The notes under the pieces are model-generated. The model did not search any database. It was not told the origin of the DNA and saw nothing but the letters and a program-made list of their open reading frames with translations. The position numbers and the translations under genes were made by a program. Shown here piece after piece: positions 27,763 to 35,234 of a DNA stretch of 64,000 nucleotides. Each line of letters starts with the position of its first letter. Position 1 is the first letter of the stretch. The stretch comes from Sorangium cellulosum So0157-2 (GTDB lineage: Bacteria; Myxococcota_A; Polyangia; Polyangiales; Polyangiaceae). The stretch spans positions 6,373,501 to 6,437,500 of the forward strand of contig NC_021658.1 of assembly GCF_000418325.1 (NCBI RefSeq), read 5' to 3'.

Positions 27763-29466
27763 ATGCGTCGGCCGATGCCGCTCGCTACCATGCCGACGGA
27801 GCCCTCCCGGCCGGTGTCGCCTCCGGACCTCGGGGCGCCGCCGCCCTGCGCGCCCCGACGCTCCGCGCGCGGCCCACGGCCGCGTCGCCTCGACGGGCTC
27901 GCGGGCCTGGTCGTCGTGCTGGCCCTGTCCGGCTGCAAGGCGAGAGCCGCGTCGGTGGAGCTATCGAAGGACGAAGCGGGCGGCGGCGAGATCGAGGTCG
28001 TCGCGCTGCCCGCGGACGGGCCCAAGCTGGTCGCCCTGCGCGCGGGGACGCCCGTGCTCGCGCGCCCGCAGGCAGGCGCGCGCACGATCGGCGAGCTCTA
28101 TCCTGGCGCCGCCGTGGTGCGGTCGTCGGAGCCGTACGGGCGCGCGGGGTGCAGCGGAGGGTGGTACGCGATCCGCCCCCGCGGCTTCGTCTGCGCGGGC
28201 GACGGCGCGACGCTGCACACCGACGCGGTCGCGGTGCTGCCGGCGCCCCCCGACCTGTCGCGGCCCCTGCCCTACCGCTACGGGCGCGCGAGGACGCAGG
28301 GCACCCCGGCGTACTCCGGGGTGCCGAGCCGCGAGGAGCTGCGGCACGCCGAGCCGGATCTCGAGCGCCACCTCGAGCGCGCGCAGCGCGGCGACGCGCA
28401 GCTCGGCGCGTCGGCCAACGACGTCCCGCTCGACGAGCGCGGCGTCGCCACCGGGCCGCCGGTGCTGCTGCCGCAGCAGCACGGCGTCGGCGAGGACGGG
28501 CGGAGGACCGAGTCGGGCTACTTCGTGTTCCCGCTCGCCGACGCGGTCGCGCCGCTCCCGCCCCTCGCCGCGCTCGGGAGCGAGCTCGGCGCGAAGGACG
28601 GCGCGCCCGTCGACCTGCGCGCCGCGATGAAGACGGCGGCGCTGCGCAAGGGCAGCGGGGTCGCGATCACCCGCACCTTCACCGCGGGCGAGGCCGACGG
28701 CCGCAGGCTCGGCGTGACGCCGGACGGCCGCCTCATCCCGACCGATCGGCTGCAGGCCGCGCTCGGCTCGCCGTGGCACGGCCTCGACGTCGAGAAGGTC
28801 GGGCTGCCGGTGGCGTTCGTGCATCGCCACGACGTCACCACGTGGTCGATCGGCCGCGGCAAGGCGACGCCCAACGACGAGGAGCTCGAGCGGCGCACGG
28901 GCGTGCCGCTCACGGGCAAGTTCAGGACGGTGGACGGCACGCGCTTCGAGGAGGCGCGCGACGGCTTCTGGCTGCGCGCGCAGGACCTCGTCGTCATCGT
29001 GCGGCGCTCGAAGCTCCCCGAGTTCGCGAAGGGCTCGCGGCGCTGGCTCGACGTCAGCCTGGCCAACCAGACGCTGACGGCCTACGAGGGGCAGAAGCCG
29101 ATCTACGCCACGCTGATCTCGTCGGGCCGCGATCAGCTCCGCGATCCGGAGTCGAGCGCGTCGACGGCGCGCGGCACATTCCGCGTGCGGAGCAAGCACG
29201 TGACGCGCAACATCGACCCGCGCGAGGTCGCCGACAGCTTCGACGTCGCCGACGCCCCGTGGGTGATGGACTTCGCGCCGGGCCACGCGATCACCGGCAT
29301 GTACTGGGGCGCCGGGGTCGGCGAAGCACAAGGCTTCCACGACATCGCGCTGACGCCCGTGGACGCGCGGCGCATCTTCCTGTGGGCCGAGCCTGAGCTC
29401 CCCGACGGCTGGCACGCGGTGCACAGCAGCGGCGAGGAAGGAACCCTCGTCCACGTCCGACCTTGA
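27763..29466 (+). CDS. L,D-transpeptidase-like lipoprotein lacking the catalytic Cys
   Basis: A 567-residue protein with a basic N-terminus, hydrophobic segment and lipobox ALSGC. A GW/SH3-like region (LRAGTPVLARP) may bind the wall. The C-terminal YkuD-type domain contains LDVSLANQTLTAYEG, PIYATLISSG, TARGTFRVRSKH, PWVMDFAPGHAITGMYWG and ALTPVDARRIFLWAEPELPDG, all in family order. Where active enzymes have S-H-G-C-[VI]-[NR]-[LM]-[ST]-P, this one reads Q-G-F-H-D-I-A-L-T-P, so the catalytic Cys is replaced by Asp and the upstream His of the active site is Thr. It is probably a non-catalytic relative, perhaps binding peptidoglycan. The start among three in-frame ATGs (27763, 27775, 27790) is uncertain. 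Confidence 0.82.
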   Translation: MRRPMPLATMPTEPSRPVSPPDLGAPPPCAPRRSARGPRPRRLDGLAGLVVVLALSGCKARAASVELSKDEAGGGEIEVVALPADGPKLVALRAGTPVLARPQAGARTIGELYPGAAVVRSSEPYGRAGCSGGWYAIRPRGFVCAGDGATLHTDAVAVLPAPPDLSRPLPYRYGRARTQGTPAYSGVPSREELRHAEPDLERHLERAQRGDAQLGASANDVPLDERGVATGPPVLLPQQHGVGEDGRRTESGYFVFPLADAVAPLPPLAALGSELGAKDGAPVDLRAAMKTAALRKGSGVAITRTFTAGEADGRRLGVTPDGRLIPTDRLQAALGSPWHGLDVEKVGLPVAFVHRHDVTTWSIGRGKATPNDEELERRTGVPLTGKFRTVDGTRFEEARDGFWLRAQDLVVIVRRSKLPEFAKGSRRWLDVSLANQTLTAYEGQKPIYATLISSGRDQLRDPESSASTARGTFRVRSKHVTRNIDPREVADSFDVADAPWVMDFAPGHAITGMYWGAGVGEAQGFHDIALTPVDARRIFLWAEPELPDGWHAVHSSGEEGTLVHVRP

Positions 29467-29528
29467 GGAGCACGTCGCGAGCGCTGGCCCCCGATTCAGG
29501 GAGACCAGCGGTCGACTGTCACCATTTC

Positions 29529-29605
29529 TGGTGCCGAAGGAGGGAATCGAACCCCCGACCCGGCGCGTATGAAACGCCTGCTCTAGCCAGCTGAGCTACT
29601 TCGGC
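29529..29605 (-). tRNA. tRNA-Met (anticodon CAT)
   Basis: Read on the minus strand, the 77-nt sequence folds as a complete tRNA: 7-bp acceptor stem GCCGAAG/CTTCGGC, a 4-bp D stem GCTC/GAGC, the anticodon stem GGCGT/GCGCC with loop TTCATAC (anticodon CAT), and T stem GGGGG/CCCTC with TTCGATT loop. The discriminator A is followed by a genomically encoded CCA. Elongator Met is the best assignment; Ile2 (CAU with lysidine) cannot be excluded by anticodon alone, but the other CAU tRNA at 37335 looks more Ile-like. Confidence 0.9.
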
Positions 29606-29695
29606 AGAAGCGAGGGCGGACTAGTACCGCCCTGTTTCCACCCTGTCAAGCGATGTCTTGGGTGCTGCAACGCTGTCCACGCGCTCGGGCGGCGC

Positions 29696-29723
29696 TCATC
29701 ATTCATCGTTCATCGTTCATCGT
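29696..29723. repeat. 7-bp tandem repeat spanning a stop codon
   Basis: Three perfect copies of TCATCGT (29703-29723) and one near copy (TCATCAT, 29696-29702) lie at the 3' end of the TonB-like gene. The gene's stop codon (minus strand, 29705-29703) is inside the array. Because 7 is not a multiple of 3, a gain or loss of one copy would change the protein's last residues. Confidence 0.9.
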
Positions 29724-31091
29724 TCGCGCGGGGAGCTTCGGCAGGACGGCGGGATTCCTCGCCTCGAAGGGCATCGACCACCGGAAGTTCTCGCCGAGCT
29801 CGGGGGGCACCGGTGGGTACGGCGCGCCGCGCAGCACCGCGCGCCGGCAATTCTCGTCGAACTCCGGGATACCGCTCGGCCGCGTCACCGCAGCGCTGCT
29901 CACGGTCCCGTCCGTCCGGATCACGAAGGTCACGATCACGGTCCCCTGGAGCCCCTCGCCCGCTGCCCACTTGGGGAACGCGTCGGCCCAGAGCGGGTGC
30001 AGCTTGGCCATGACCTGCCGCATGTAGAGGCTGCGGCGGCGATCGAGCGGATCGTTGTCGAGCAGCCGGCCGCGCCCGGAGCCGAGCGCGCTGGAGCGCG
30101 CGCCGGTGCCCGCCACGCCGCCCGAGCCGGTCGCGCCCGGCCCCGCCTCTCCGCCCGGACCGAGCCCGCGCGCGCCGCCGGCCGAGCTCGCATGAACGAG
30201 CGACTGGATCGCCGTCGCCACCTCCTGCTCGCTGTCGACCGTGTCGTTCGGGCGCCCCGCGACGTTCGCCGGGACCGAGGGCGTGCCCGCGGCGACCATC
30301 GGCCGCGCCAGCGGGACCGCCGCGCTGTCGCGATGATCCGCGCCGGTCCGCCCGTCGCGCACGCCGAGCCCCGCGGACGAGCGGTCGCCGCCCTCCACGG
30401 CCCCGCCGACCGCGCGCGGCGTCGCGCCGAGCGACAGCGTCGCGGCGGGCGCGCCAGACGCGTCGGCCGCGCCCTCGGCGCCCGCCGGCCGCGCCGCGGC
30501 GCCGAGCGCGCCGCCCCGACGCTCGGGAGCGCCGCTGTCGCGCGCCCCGATCGACGGATCGCGCTCGGCCGCGACCCGTCGATCGGGTCGGCTGCCGACG
30601 CGGCCGCCCGCGAGGAACGTGAGCTCCGTGGGCTCCCGGCTGGCGCGCCAGTCCTCGCGCGACGCGCGGCGCGACGACGAGCGGATGCGCTGGATCTGGC
30701 TCCTGTCGAGCCGCGAGCGGACCTCGGGCGACAGGAAGGTCGCGTCGTCTCTATCCGCGAGGTTCAGCGCGGGCAGCTCGGCCGCGTCCGTGCCGCCGCG
30801 GCCGCGCGTGCCCGTGTCCGGCCGCGCCGCGGCTTCGCCCCCGCCGCGCGGGAGGCTCGCGGTCGGCTCGGGCGCGGCGCCGTCGAGCGCGCCGTCCGAG
30901 ACCACCGGCAGCTCGATCTCGATCGGCGCGCTCGGCGCGGCCGGCGCGCCGGCGGTGCGCGCGAGCGTCACCTCCTGCGTCGAGAGCGAGCCCGCGACGA
31001 TCGCCGCGCCTGCCCCGACGAGCCCGGCGTGGGCAGCGACGGAGAGCGCCCACGCGGATGCGATCCGGCGGCCGTCGCGTGATCTCTGCAT
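29703..31091 (-). CDS. TonB-like energy-transducing protein
   Basis: A 462-residue inner-membrane-anchored protein. One N-terminal helix (about residues 12-32) is followed by a long, low-complexity, Gly/Ala/Arg/Ser-rich periplasmic region (about 40-360). The last 90 residues form a TonB C-terminal domain: LHPLWADAFPKWAAGEGLQG, TVIVTFVIRTDGTV, then GIPEFDENCRRAVLRGAPYPPVP. Such proteins couple the proton motive force (with ExbBD) to outer-membrane transport, or act in adventurous-motility-like machines. No exbBD is in view. Start ATG 31091, after AGGAC. The long unstructured linker is unusual in length for TonB. Confidence 0.85.
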   Translation of the reverse strand: MQRSRDGRRIASAWALSVAAHAGLVGAGAAIVAGSLSTQEVTLARTAGAPAAPSAPIEIELPVVSDGALDGAAPEPTASLPRGGGEAAARPDTGTRGRGGTDAAELPALNLADRDDATFLSPEVRSRLDRSQIQRIRSSSRRASREDWRASREPTELTFLAGGRVGSRPDRRVAAERDPSIGARDSGAPERRGGALGAAARPAGAEGAADASGAPAATLSLGATPRAVGGAVEGGDRSSAGLGVRDGRTGADHRDSAAVPLARPMVAAGTPSVPANVAGRPNDTVDSEQEVATAIQSLVHASSAGGARGLGPGGEAGPGATGSGGVAGTGARSSALGSGRGRLLDNDPLDRRRSLYMRQVMAKLHPLWADAFPKWAAGEGLQGTVIVTFVIRTDGTVSSAAVTRPSGIPEFDENCRRAVLRGAPYPPVPPELGENFRWSMPFEARNPAVLPKLPARTMNDER

Positions 31092-31186
31092 CGTCCTGTC
31101 ACTATGCCTCGAAACGAACACGAGGCGAGCCCGGAGGCGAAGCCGCCGGAAGGAGCGCGGCGCTCGTATCCGACGTCGTGCGCGTG

Positions 31187-31990
31187 TCAGACGGCGGGCG
31201 CGGCGGGCGCGTCGCCCTTCGGCAGCCGCAGCCGCCGGCGGGTGTTCTCCGCGGTGCGCGCGGCGAGCGCCTCGAACGGCTCGCCCCGGAGCTCCGCGAC
31301 GAAGCGGGCCGTGTGCAGCACGTGCCCCGGCTCGCACCGCTTCCCGCGGAACGGCACGGGCGCGAGGTAAGGGCTGTCGGTCTCGACCAGGATCCGGTCC
31401 CCGGGCGCCCACGCGGCGACCTCCTGGATCGCGCGCGCGCTCTTGAAGGTGACGATGCCCGAGAACGAGAGATCGAAGTCGAGCGCGAGCGCCCTCTCGG
31501 CGAACGCGCGATCCTCGGAGAAGCAGTGGATGATGCCGCCCACGTCGCTCGCGCCCGCGCGCTCCAGGATCGCGAGCGTGTCCTCCGGCGCCTCGCGCGT
31601 GTGGATGACGATCGGCTTCCGCACACGCCGCGCGAGGGCGACGAGGTCGGCGAACACGCGCTGCTGTGTGTCCTTCGGCGAGTGCATGTAGTGGTAGTCG
31701 AGGCCGATCTCGCCGACGGCCACGACCTCGGGGCGGCGCGCCAGCGCCTCGAGCTCCGCGAGCATCCTGTCATCCAGGGCGGAGGCGTCGTGCGGGTGGA
31801 CGCCGACCGCGGCGTGCACGTCGGCGCGCCGCGCCGCCAGCTCCGCGGCGAAGCGCGCCGCGGACAGATCCGCGTCGACGCCGACGACCACGAACGCGTC
31901 GACGCCGGCGGCGCGCGCGCGGTCGAGGACGGCGTCCGCGCCCTCGCGGAAATGGTGCGGGTCGACGTGGCAGTGCGAGTCGATGAGCAT
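31187..31990 (-). CDS. tatD: TatD family metal-dependent hydrolase
   Basis: A 267-residue TIM-barrel enzyme of the TatD family (DNase/exonuclease-like). MLIDSHCHVD provides the metal-binding HxH at residues 6 and 8. GEIGLDYHY has the conserved Glu, IHTREA and IIHCFSE supply His ligands, and ETDSPYLAP is the C-terminal signature. Start ATG 31990 lies 8 bp after the PrkA stop codon, so the two are in one transcript. A role in DNA quality control or degradation is inferred from the family. Confidence 0.94.
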   Translation of the reverse strand: MLIDSHCHVDPHHFREGADAVLDRARAAGVDAFVVVGVDADLSAARFAAELAARRADVHAAVGVHPHDASALDDRMLAELEALARRPEVVAVGEIGLDYHYMHSPKDTQQRVFADLVALARRVRKPIVIHTREAPEDTLAILERAGASDVGGIIHCFSEDRAFAERALALDFDLSFSGIVTFKSARAIQEVAAWAPGDRILVETDSPYLAPVPFRGKRCEPGHVLHTARFVAELRGEPFEALAARTAENTRRRLRLPKGDAPAAPAV

Positions 31991-31998
31991 GCTTCGGC

Positions 31999-34401
31999 TC
32001 AGGTGACGAGCTCCGCGAAGCGCGCGCGGAGCAGCGCGCTCGCGGCGTCGAGCGCGCAGCGATCGCAGTAGCCCATCCCGTACAGCCGCTCCAGCGCGCG
32101 CGTCGCGTTCCTGCGCTCCTCCTCGCGCAGCTCGCCCCAGCCCTTCTCGGACTTGCCGTCGCCCTGCGCGTCGCGGAGGAGCGCGACGAGGTCGCGCACG
32201 AGCAGCGCCACGCCCTTGCGCCGCTCCGTGAACACCGCCTCCCGCAGCTTGCGGATCTGCTGCGGGAACACGACCGCGTTCACGATCTTCTGGCCCGGGT
32301 GGTCGATGGCCCACGCGGCGATCGCCGAGATCAGGCCGCGCCGGTGGTCGTCGTGCTTCGTGCGGACGCCGAGCAGCGCCTCCACCTCGCGCATCATGCG
32401 CTCGTCCGGGTTCTCGAAGTCGCCCGTGTGCGGGTTCCGGATCTTCTCGCCCTTCACCCAGACGCCGACGTGGGAGATGTACCGATCGAACAGCTCGGCG
32501 TAGCGGGTCTCGTCGACGAGGCCGCTGGCCGATCGCATCTCCTCCTCGATCGTGTCGAGCAGGCGCGTGCGCACGACCTCGCGGAAGAGCCGGTGGTCGT
32601 GGTAGCCGCCCGCGAGCTGCTTCTCCTTGAGCCAGTCGTACTCCGCCTGCCGCTTGCAGAGCGCGTCGAGCTCCGAGAGCACGGCGAACGGCGAGAGGCA
32701 CGCGTGGTCCGGGCTCTGCGCCGCGTCGAGCAGGAGCGTCCGCACCTCGCGCGGCGAGACGCCGAGCCGCCCCTCGAAGTCCACGGACGCGTCGCTCTCG
32801 TGGTAGATGGCCTCGATGCCCGCGCGCAGGACCTTCTGCGCCTCGGCGTCGAACCGCTCCGGCGCCGTGCCCGTCGCGAACAGCTCCATCTTCTCGACCG
32901 CGGTGAGGCTCGACACGAGCGGCGCGAGCGCGTCGGGGTACCGCTTCGCCTCCGGCTGGCGCATGCGGGTGAGCACGGCGAACTGCGCGGCGACGCGCGT
33001 CGCGTGCGGGGCGACGTGGCGGGTCACGAACGGGACGATCTGCGCGTCGTAGATCGTCTGCTCGTCGAGGTAGCTCCGGAGGTAGGGCGCGCGCAGGAGC
33101 TCGAAGCGCCCGCGGAAGCTCGGGAACTCCGGGTGCTCCCGGAACGCGTTGAGGTGCACGTCGTTGGCGCTGCCGATCATGACGACGTTCGTCTGCACCG
33201 TCTGCTGCGGCAGGCTGACCTCGCCGGTCTCCAGCGTGAGCTGGAGGTAGCGGAAGGCGTCGAGCGGGCGCTTCAGCAGATCGCTGAACTCGAGCACGCC
33301 GCCGGCCGCCTCGATGAGCTCGCCGTGCGCCTCGAAGAGCGTCGTCGCCTGGAGGGAGGTCGGCAGCGAGGCGAGCGAGCGATCCGCCGTGATCTGCCGC
33401 TCGCCGGCGTCGACCGAGAGCTCCGGGCCGATCGTGACGGCGCCGACGCGGTAGCGGCGCGAGATGAAGTACCGCTCGACCTGGACGTGCCGCAGCGTCT
33501 CGGCGAGCGAGCCGTTGCTCGCCACGAGGAGCGCCTCGAAGACCTGCTGGTTCTTGTGGGACAGCTTGCCGCTCATCAGCCATTCGGGCGGCGGCTCCGT
33601 CGCGCCGGCGTCCTCGTAGAGCTTCAGGATGAGCGCGCGCCGCTCGCGCACCGGGAGCAGGAACAGCGGGTGGTCCCGGAGCTCGATCACGAGCCGCGCG
33701 TCGATCTGATCGTCCTCGAGGTGGGCGTAGCTCGCGCCGTCCGCGGCGCTCGCCTTCACGTCGCCGCCGAAGCCGATCGAGCCGCGCGTCGTCTTGCGGC
33801 TCGGGAAGACCCAGTGGAAGCGGTACAGGGCGCCCTCGTCGAGGGTCGAGTAGTGCTCCAGCGCCCGCAGGATGCAGGCGGCGAGCGTGCTCTTCGCCGA
33901 GCCGTTCGGCCCGTGCATCAGCACGAGCCGGTTGGCCCTGCCCTCGCGCACGAAGTTGCAGAGCACCCGGTAGACCTCGGCCTGGAGCTCCTCGTGGCCG
34001 ATCAGCGCGAAATCCCGCCCGTGATACGCGGCCGACGACGTCGCGCCCTGCTGCGCCGCCTCGGCCGCAGGGAGCTCCCACGGAAGATCGAACAGCTGGA
34101 AGCGGGTCAGCTCCCCCCAGGGCTTCTTGATCGTCCGCGTGCCGAAATGGTCGAACATGTCGCGGACGTAGCGAGCCGCGTCGCGACCGAAGCGGACCGG
34201 GTTCGAGGCGAACAGCTCCAGGTACTGCTGGAAGGAGAGGACCCGCTGCTCTTCGTTGAAGCGCCGCGCCATCGATGTGGCGATGGCGTCGAGCTCGGAG
34301 AGGGCCTTTCGAGCCCGCTCCGCCGCGCTGCCTTGAACTGTCTGGCTGGGGCCGACCGCGCTGGGCTGGCCCCCCCGGCTACCGGAGGTGTCGTTATTCA
34401 C
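31999..34401 (-). CDS. prkA: PrkA family serine protein kinase
   Basis: An 800-residue cytosolic protein of the PrkA family (AAA+ domain plus kinase-like C-terminus), associated with stress and starvation adaptation in other bacteria. The N-terminal half has a Walker A motif MHGPNGSAKSTL (about 162-173), and IGSANDVHLNAFREHPEFPSF is a typical sensor/arginine-finger region. The C-terminal part contains DNYISHVGVWVKGEKI-type segments found in PrkA. The size is larger than the E. coli homologue YeaG (about 640 residues), mainly through N-terminal additions. Start is GTG 34401. It is followed by tatD after 8 bp. In E. coli the partner genes yeaH/ycgB are nearby; none is seen here. Confidence 0.93.
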   Translation of the reverse strand: MNNDTSGSRGGQPSAVGPSQTVQGSAAERARKALSELDAIATSMARRFNEEQRVLSFQQYLELFASNPVRFGRDAARYVRDMFDHFGTRTIKKPWGELTRFQLFDLPWELPAAEAAQQGATSSAAYHGRDFALIGHEELQAEVYRVLCNFVREGRANRLVLMHGPNGSAKSTLAACILRALEHYSTLDEGALYRFHWVFPSRKTTRGSIGFGGDVKASAADGASYAHLEDDQIDARLVIELRDHPLFLLPVRERRALILKLYEDAGATEPPPEWLMSGKLSHKNQQVFEALLVASNGSLAETLRHVQVERYFISRRYRVGAVTIGPELSVDAGERQITADRSLASLPTSLQATTLFEAHGELIEAAGGVLEFSDLLKRPLDAFRYLQLTLETGEVSLPQQTVQTNVVMIGSANDVHLNAFREHPEFPSFRGRFELLRAPYLRSYLDEQTIYDAQIVPFVTRHVAPHATRVAAQFAVLTRMRQPEAKRYPDALAPLVSSLTAVEKMELFATGTAPERFDAEAQKVLRAGIEAIYHESDASVDFEGRLGVSPREVRTLLLDAAQSPDHACLSPFAVLSELDALCKRQAEYDWLKEKQLAGGYHDHRLFREVVRTRLLDTIEEEMRSASGLVDETRYAELFDRYISHVGVWVKGEKIRNPHTGDFENPDERMMREVEALLGVRTKHDDHRRGLISAIAAWAIDHPGQKIVNAVVFPQQIRKLREAVFTERRKGVALLVRDLVALLRDAQGDGKSEKGWGELREEERRNATRALERLYGMGYCDRCALDAASALLRARFAELVT

Positions 34402-34425
34402 GTGAGGCCGAGTTTACCGTTGTGC

Positions 34426-34950
34426 CTACTGCACGTCGATGACCGCCTCGAGCTCCTGCTTCTGCATCAGGCAGTTCGCGGCGCTACAGATGCTGAAGGA
34501 GAGCACGCCCGCCACCTTGGCCTTGCCCTTCTTGGCCGCGACGAACGGGATCTTGAGGACGCCCTTCTTCTCCTCGAACGCGCCGTCTTCTCGCTTGAGC
34601 AAGGGCTTCGGGTAGGTGACGCCCTCGGCGGCCGGCTCAGTGACCTTGAACTTGATGGGGTATTTGTCGTTGATGTGGTAGTCGCCCTTCGACAGGAGCG
34701 AGACCTCGACGGCCCCCTCCTGGCCGGCCTTGTACGTCCCCGTCGGCTTCATCTCGAGGGTGTAGACCGCATCCTCGACCTTCGATTTTCCGCCCTGGGG
34801 TGACGCCGCAGGCACATCCGCGACGCTGCGGGAGGTCGCCGCTTCGCTCTGGCTACACCCCGAGCCGACGACGGTGAGCCCGGAGAGAGCGATCAGGCAC
34901 ATCGCGGCGGGGAGAGGCTTGCGGGTCCGAGTTGAAGGATGAGTGCTCAT
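34426..34950 (-). CDS. Lipoprotein with a possible DsbD alpha-like domain
   Basis: A 174-residue lipoprotein. The signal peptide ends in GSGC (Cys about 32), and ATG 34950 is taken as the start. A beta-rich domain follows, with KGDYHINDKYPIKFKV and, near the end, FSICSAANCLMQKQELE, in which two cysteines seven residues apart followed by a Gln-rich strand recall the C-x6-C segment of the DsbD N-terminal domain. Thiol or redox activity is inferred, not shown. It lies 24 bp before the prkA start on the opposite side and is transcribed in the same direction, so it could be the first gene of the prkA-tatD unit. Confidence 0.75.
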   Translation of the reverse strand: MSTHPSTRTRKPLPAAMCLIALSGLTVVGSGCSQSEAATSRSVADVPAASPQGGKSKVEDAVYTLEMKPTGTYKAGQEGAVEVSLLSKGDYHINDKYPIKFKVTEPAAEGVTYPKPLLKREDGAFEEKKGVLKIPFVAAKKGKAKVAGVLSFSICSAANCLMQKQELEAVIDVQ

Positions 34951-35000
34951 GGTCAACACAAATAACACAGCGGCGGCTTCCGCGCGAACAGGGGGCCCCC

Positions 35001-35022
35001 TGCGCCCGTGAGGACGGGCGCA
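35001..35022. terminator. Strong GC hairpin
   Basis: TGCGCCCGT-GAGG-ACGGGCGCA forms a perfect 9-bp stem with a 4-nt loop. It lies between the lipoprotein start and the 26-bp repeats, 3' of the zinc-ribbon kinase gene. No T-run follows. It may end or protect the kinase transcript. Confidence 0.4.
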
Positions 35023-35214
35023 GGCGCCGCGACGGCCTCACGCGCCGCGGCGCCGCGACGACCTCACGCGCCGCGCCGCCGGACGGGCGCGCGGTCCGGC
35101 CTCACGCGCCGCGGCGCCGCGACGGCCTCACGCGCCGCGGCGCCGCGACGGCCTCACGCGCCGCGGCGCCGCGACGACCTCACGCGCCGCGGCGCCGGAC
35201 GGGCGCGCGGTCGG
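35021..35214. repeat. 26-bp GC-rich tandem repeat array
   Basis: About six units of the form CCTCACGCGCCGCGGCGCCG plus CGACGR recur. Unit starts (CCTCA) are at 35036, 35062, 35100, 35126, 35152 and 35178; the spacing is 26 bp except for one 38-bp interval where GGACGGGCGCGCGGTC is inserted. A related insert recurs near 35196-35214. The array fills the gap between the lipoprotein gene and the end of the kinase gene. Confidence 0.9.
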
Positions 35215-35234
35215 AGGCGTCTCCAGCCGCGATT

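Noticed and set aside
32299..34803. 834-codon plus-strand frame opposite prkA and the lipoprotein gene
   Set aside because: A shadow of prkA: no family motif, no signal, composition typical of antisense frames. The minus-strand PrkA and lipoprotein are well supported.
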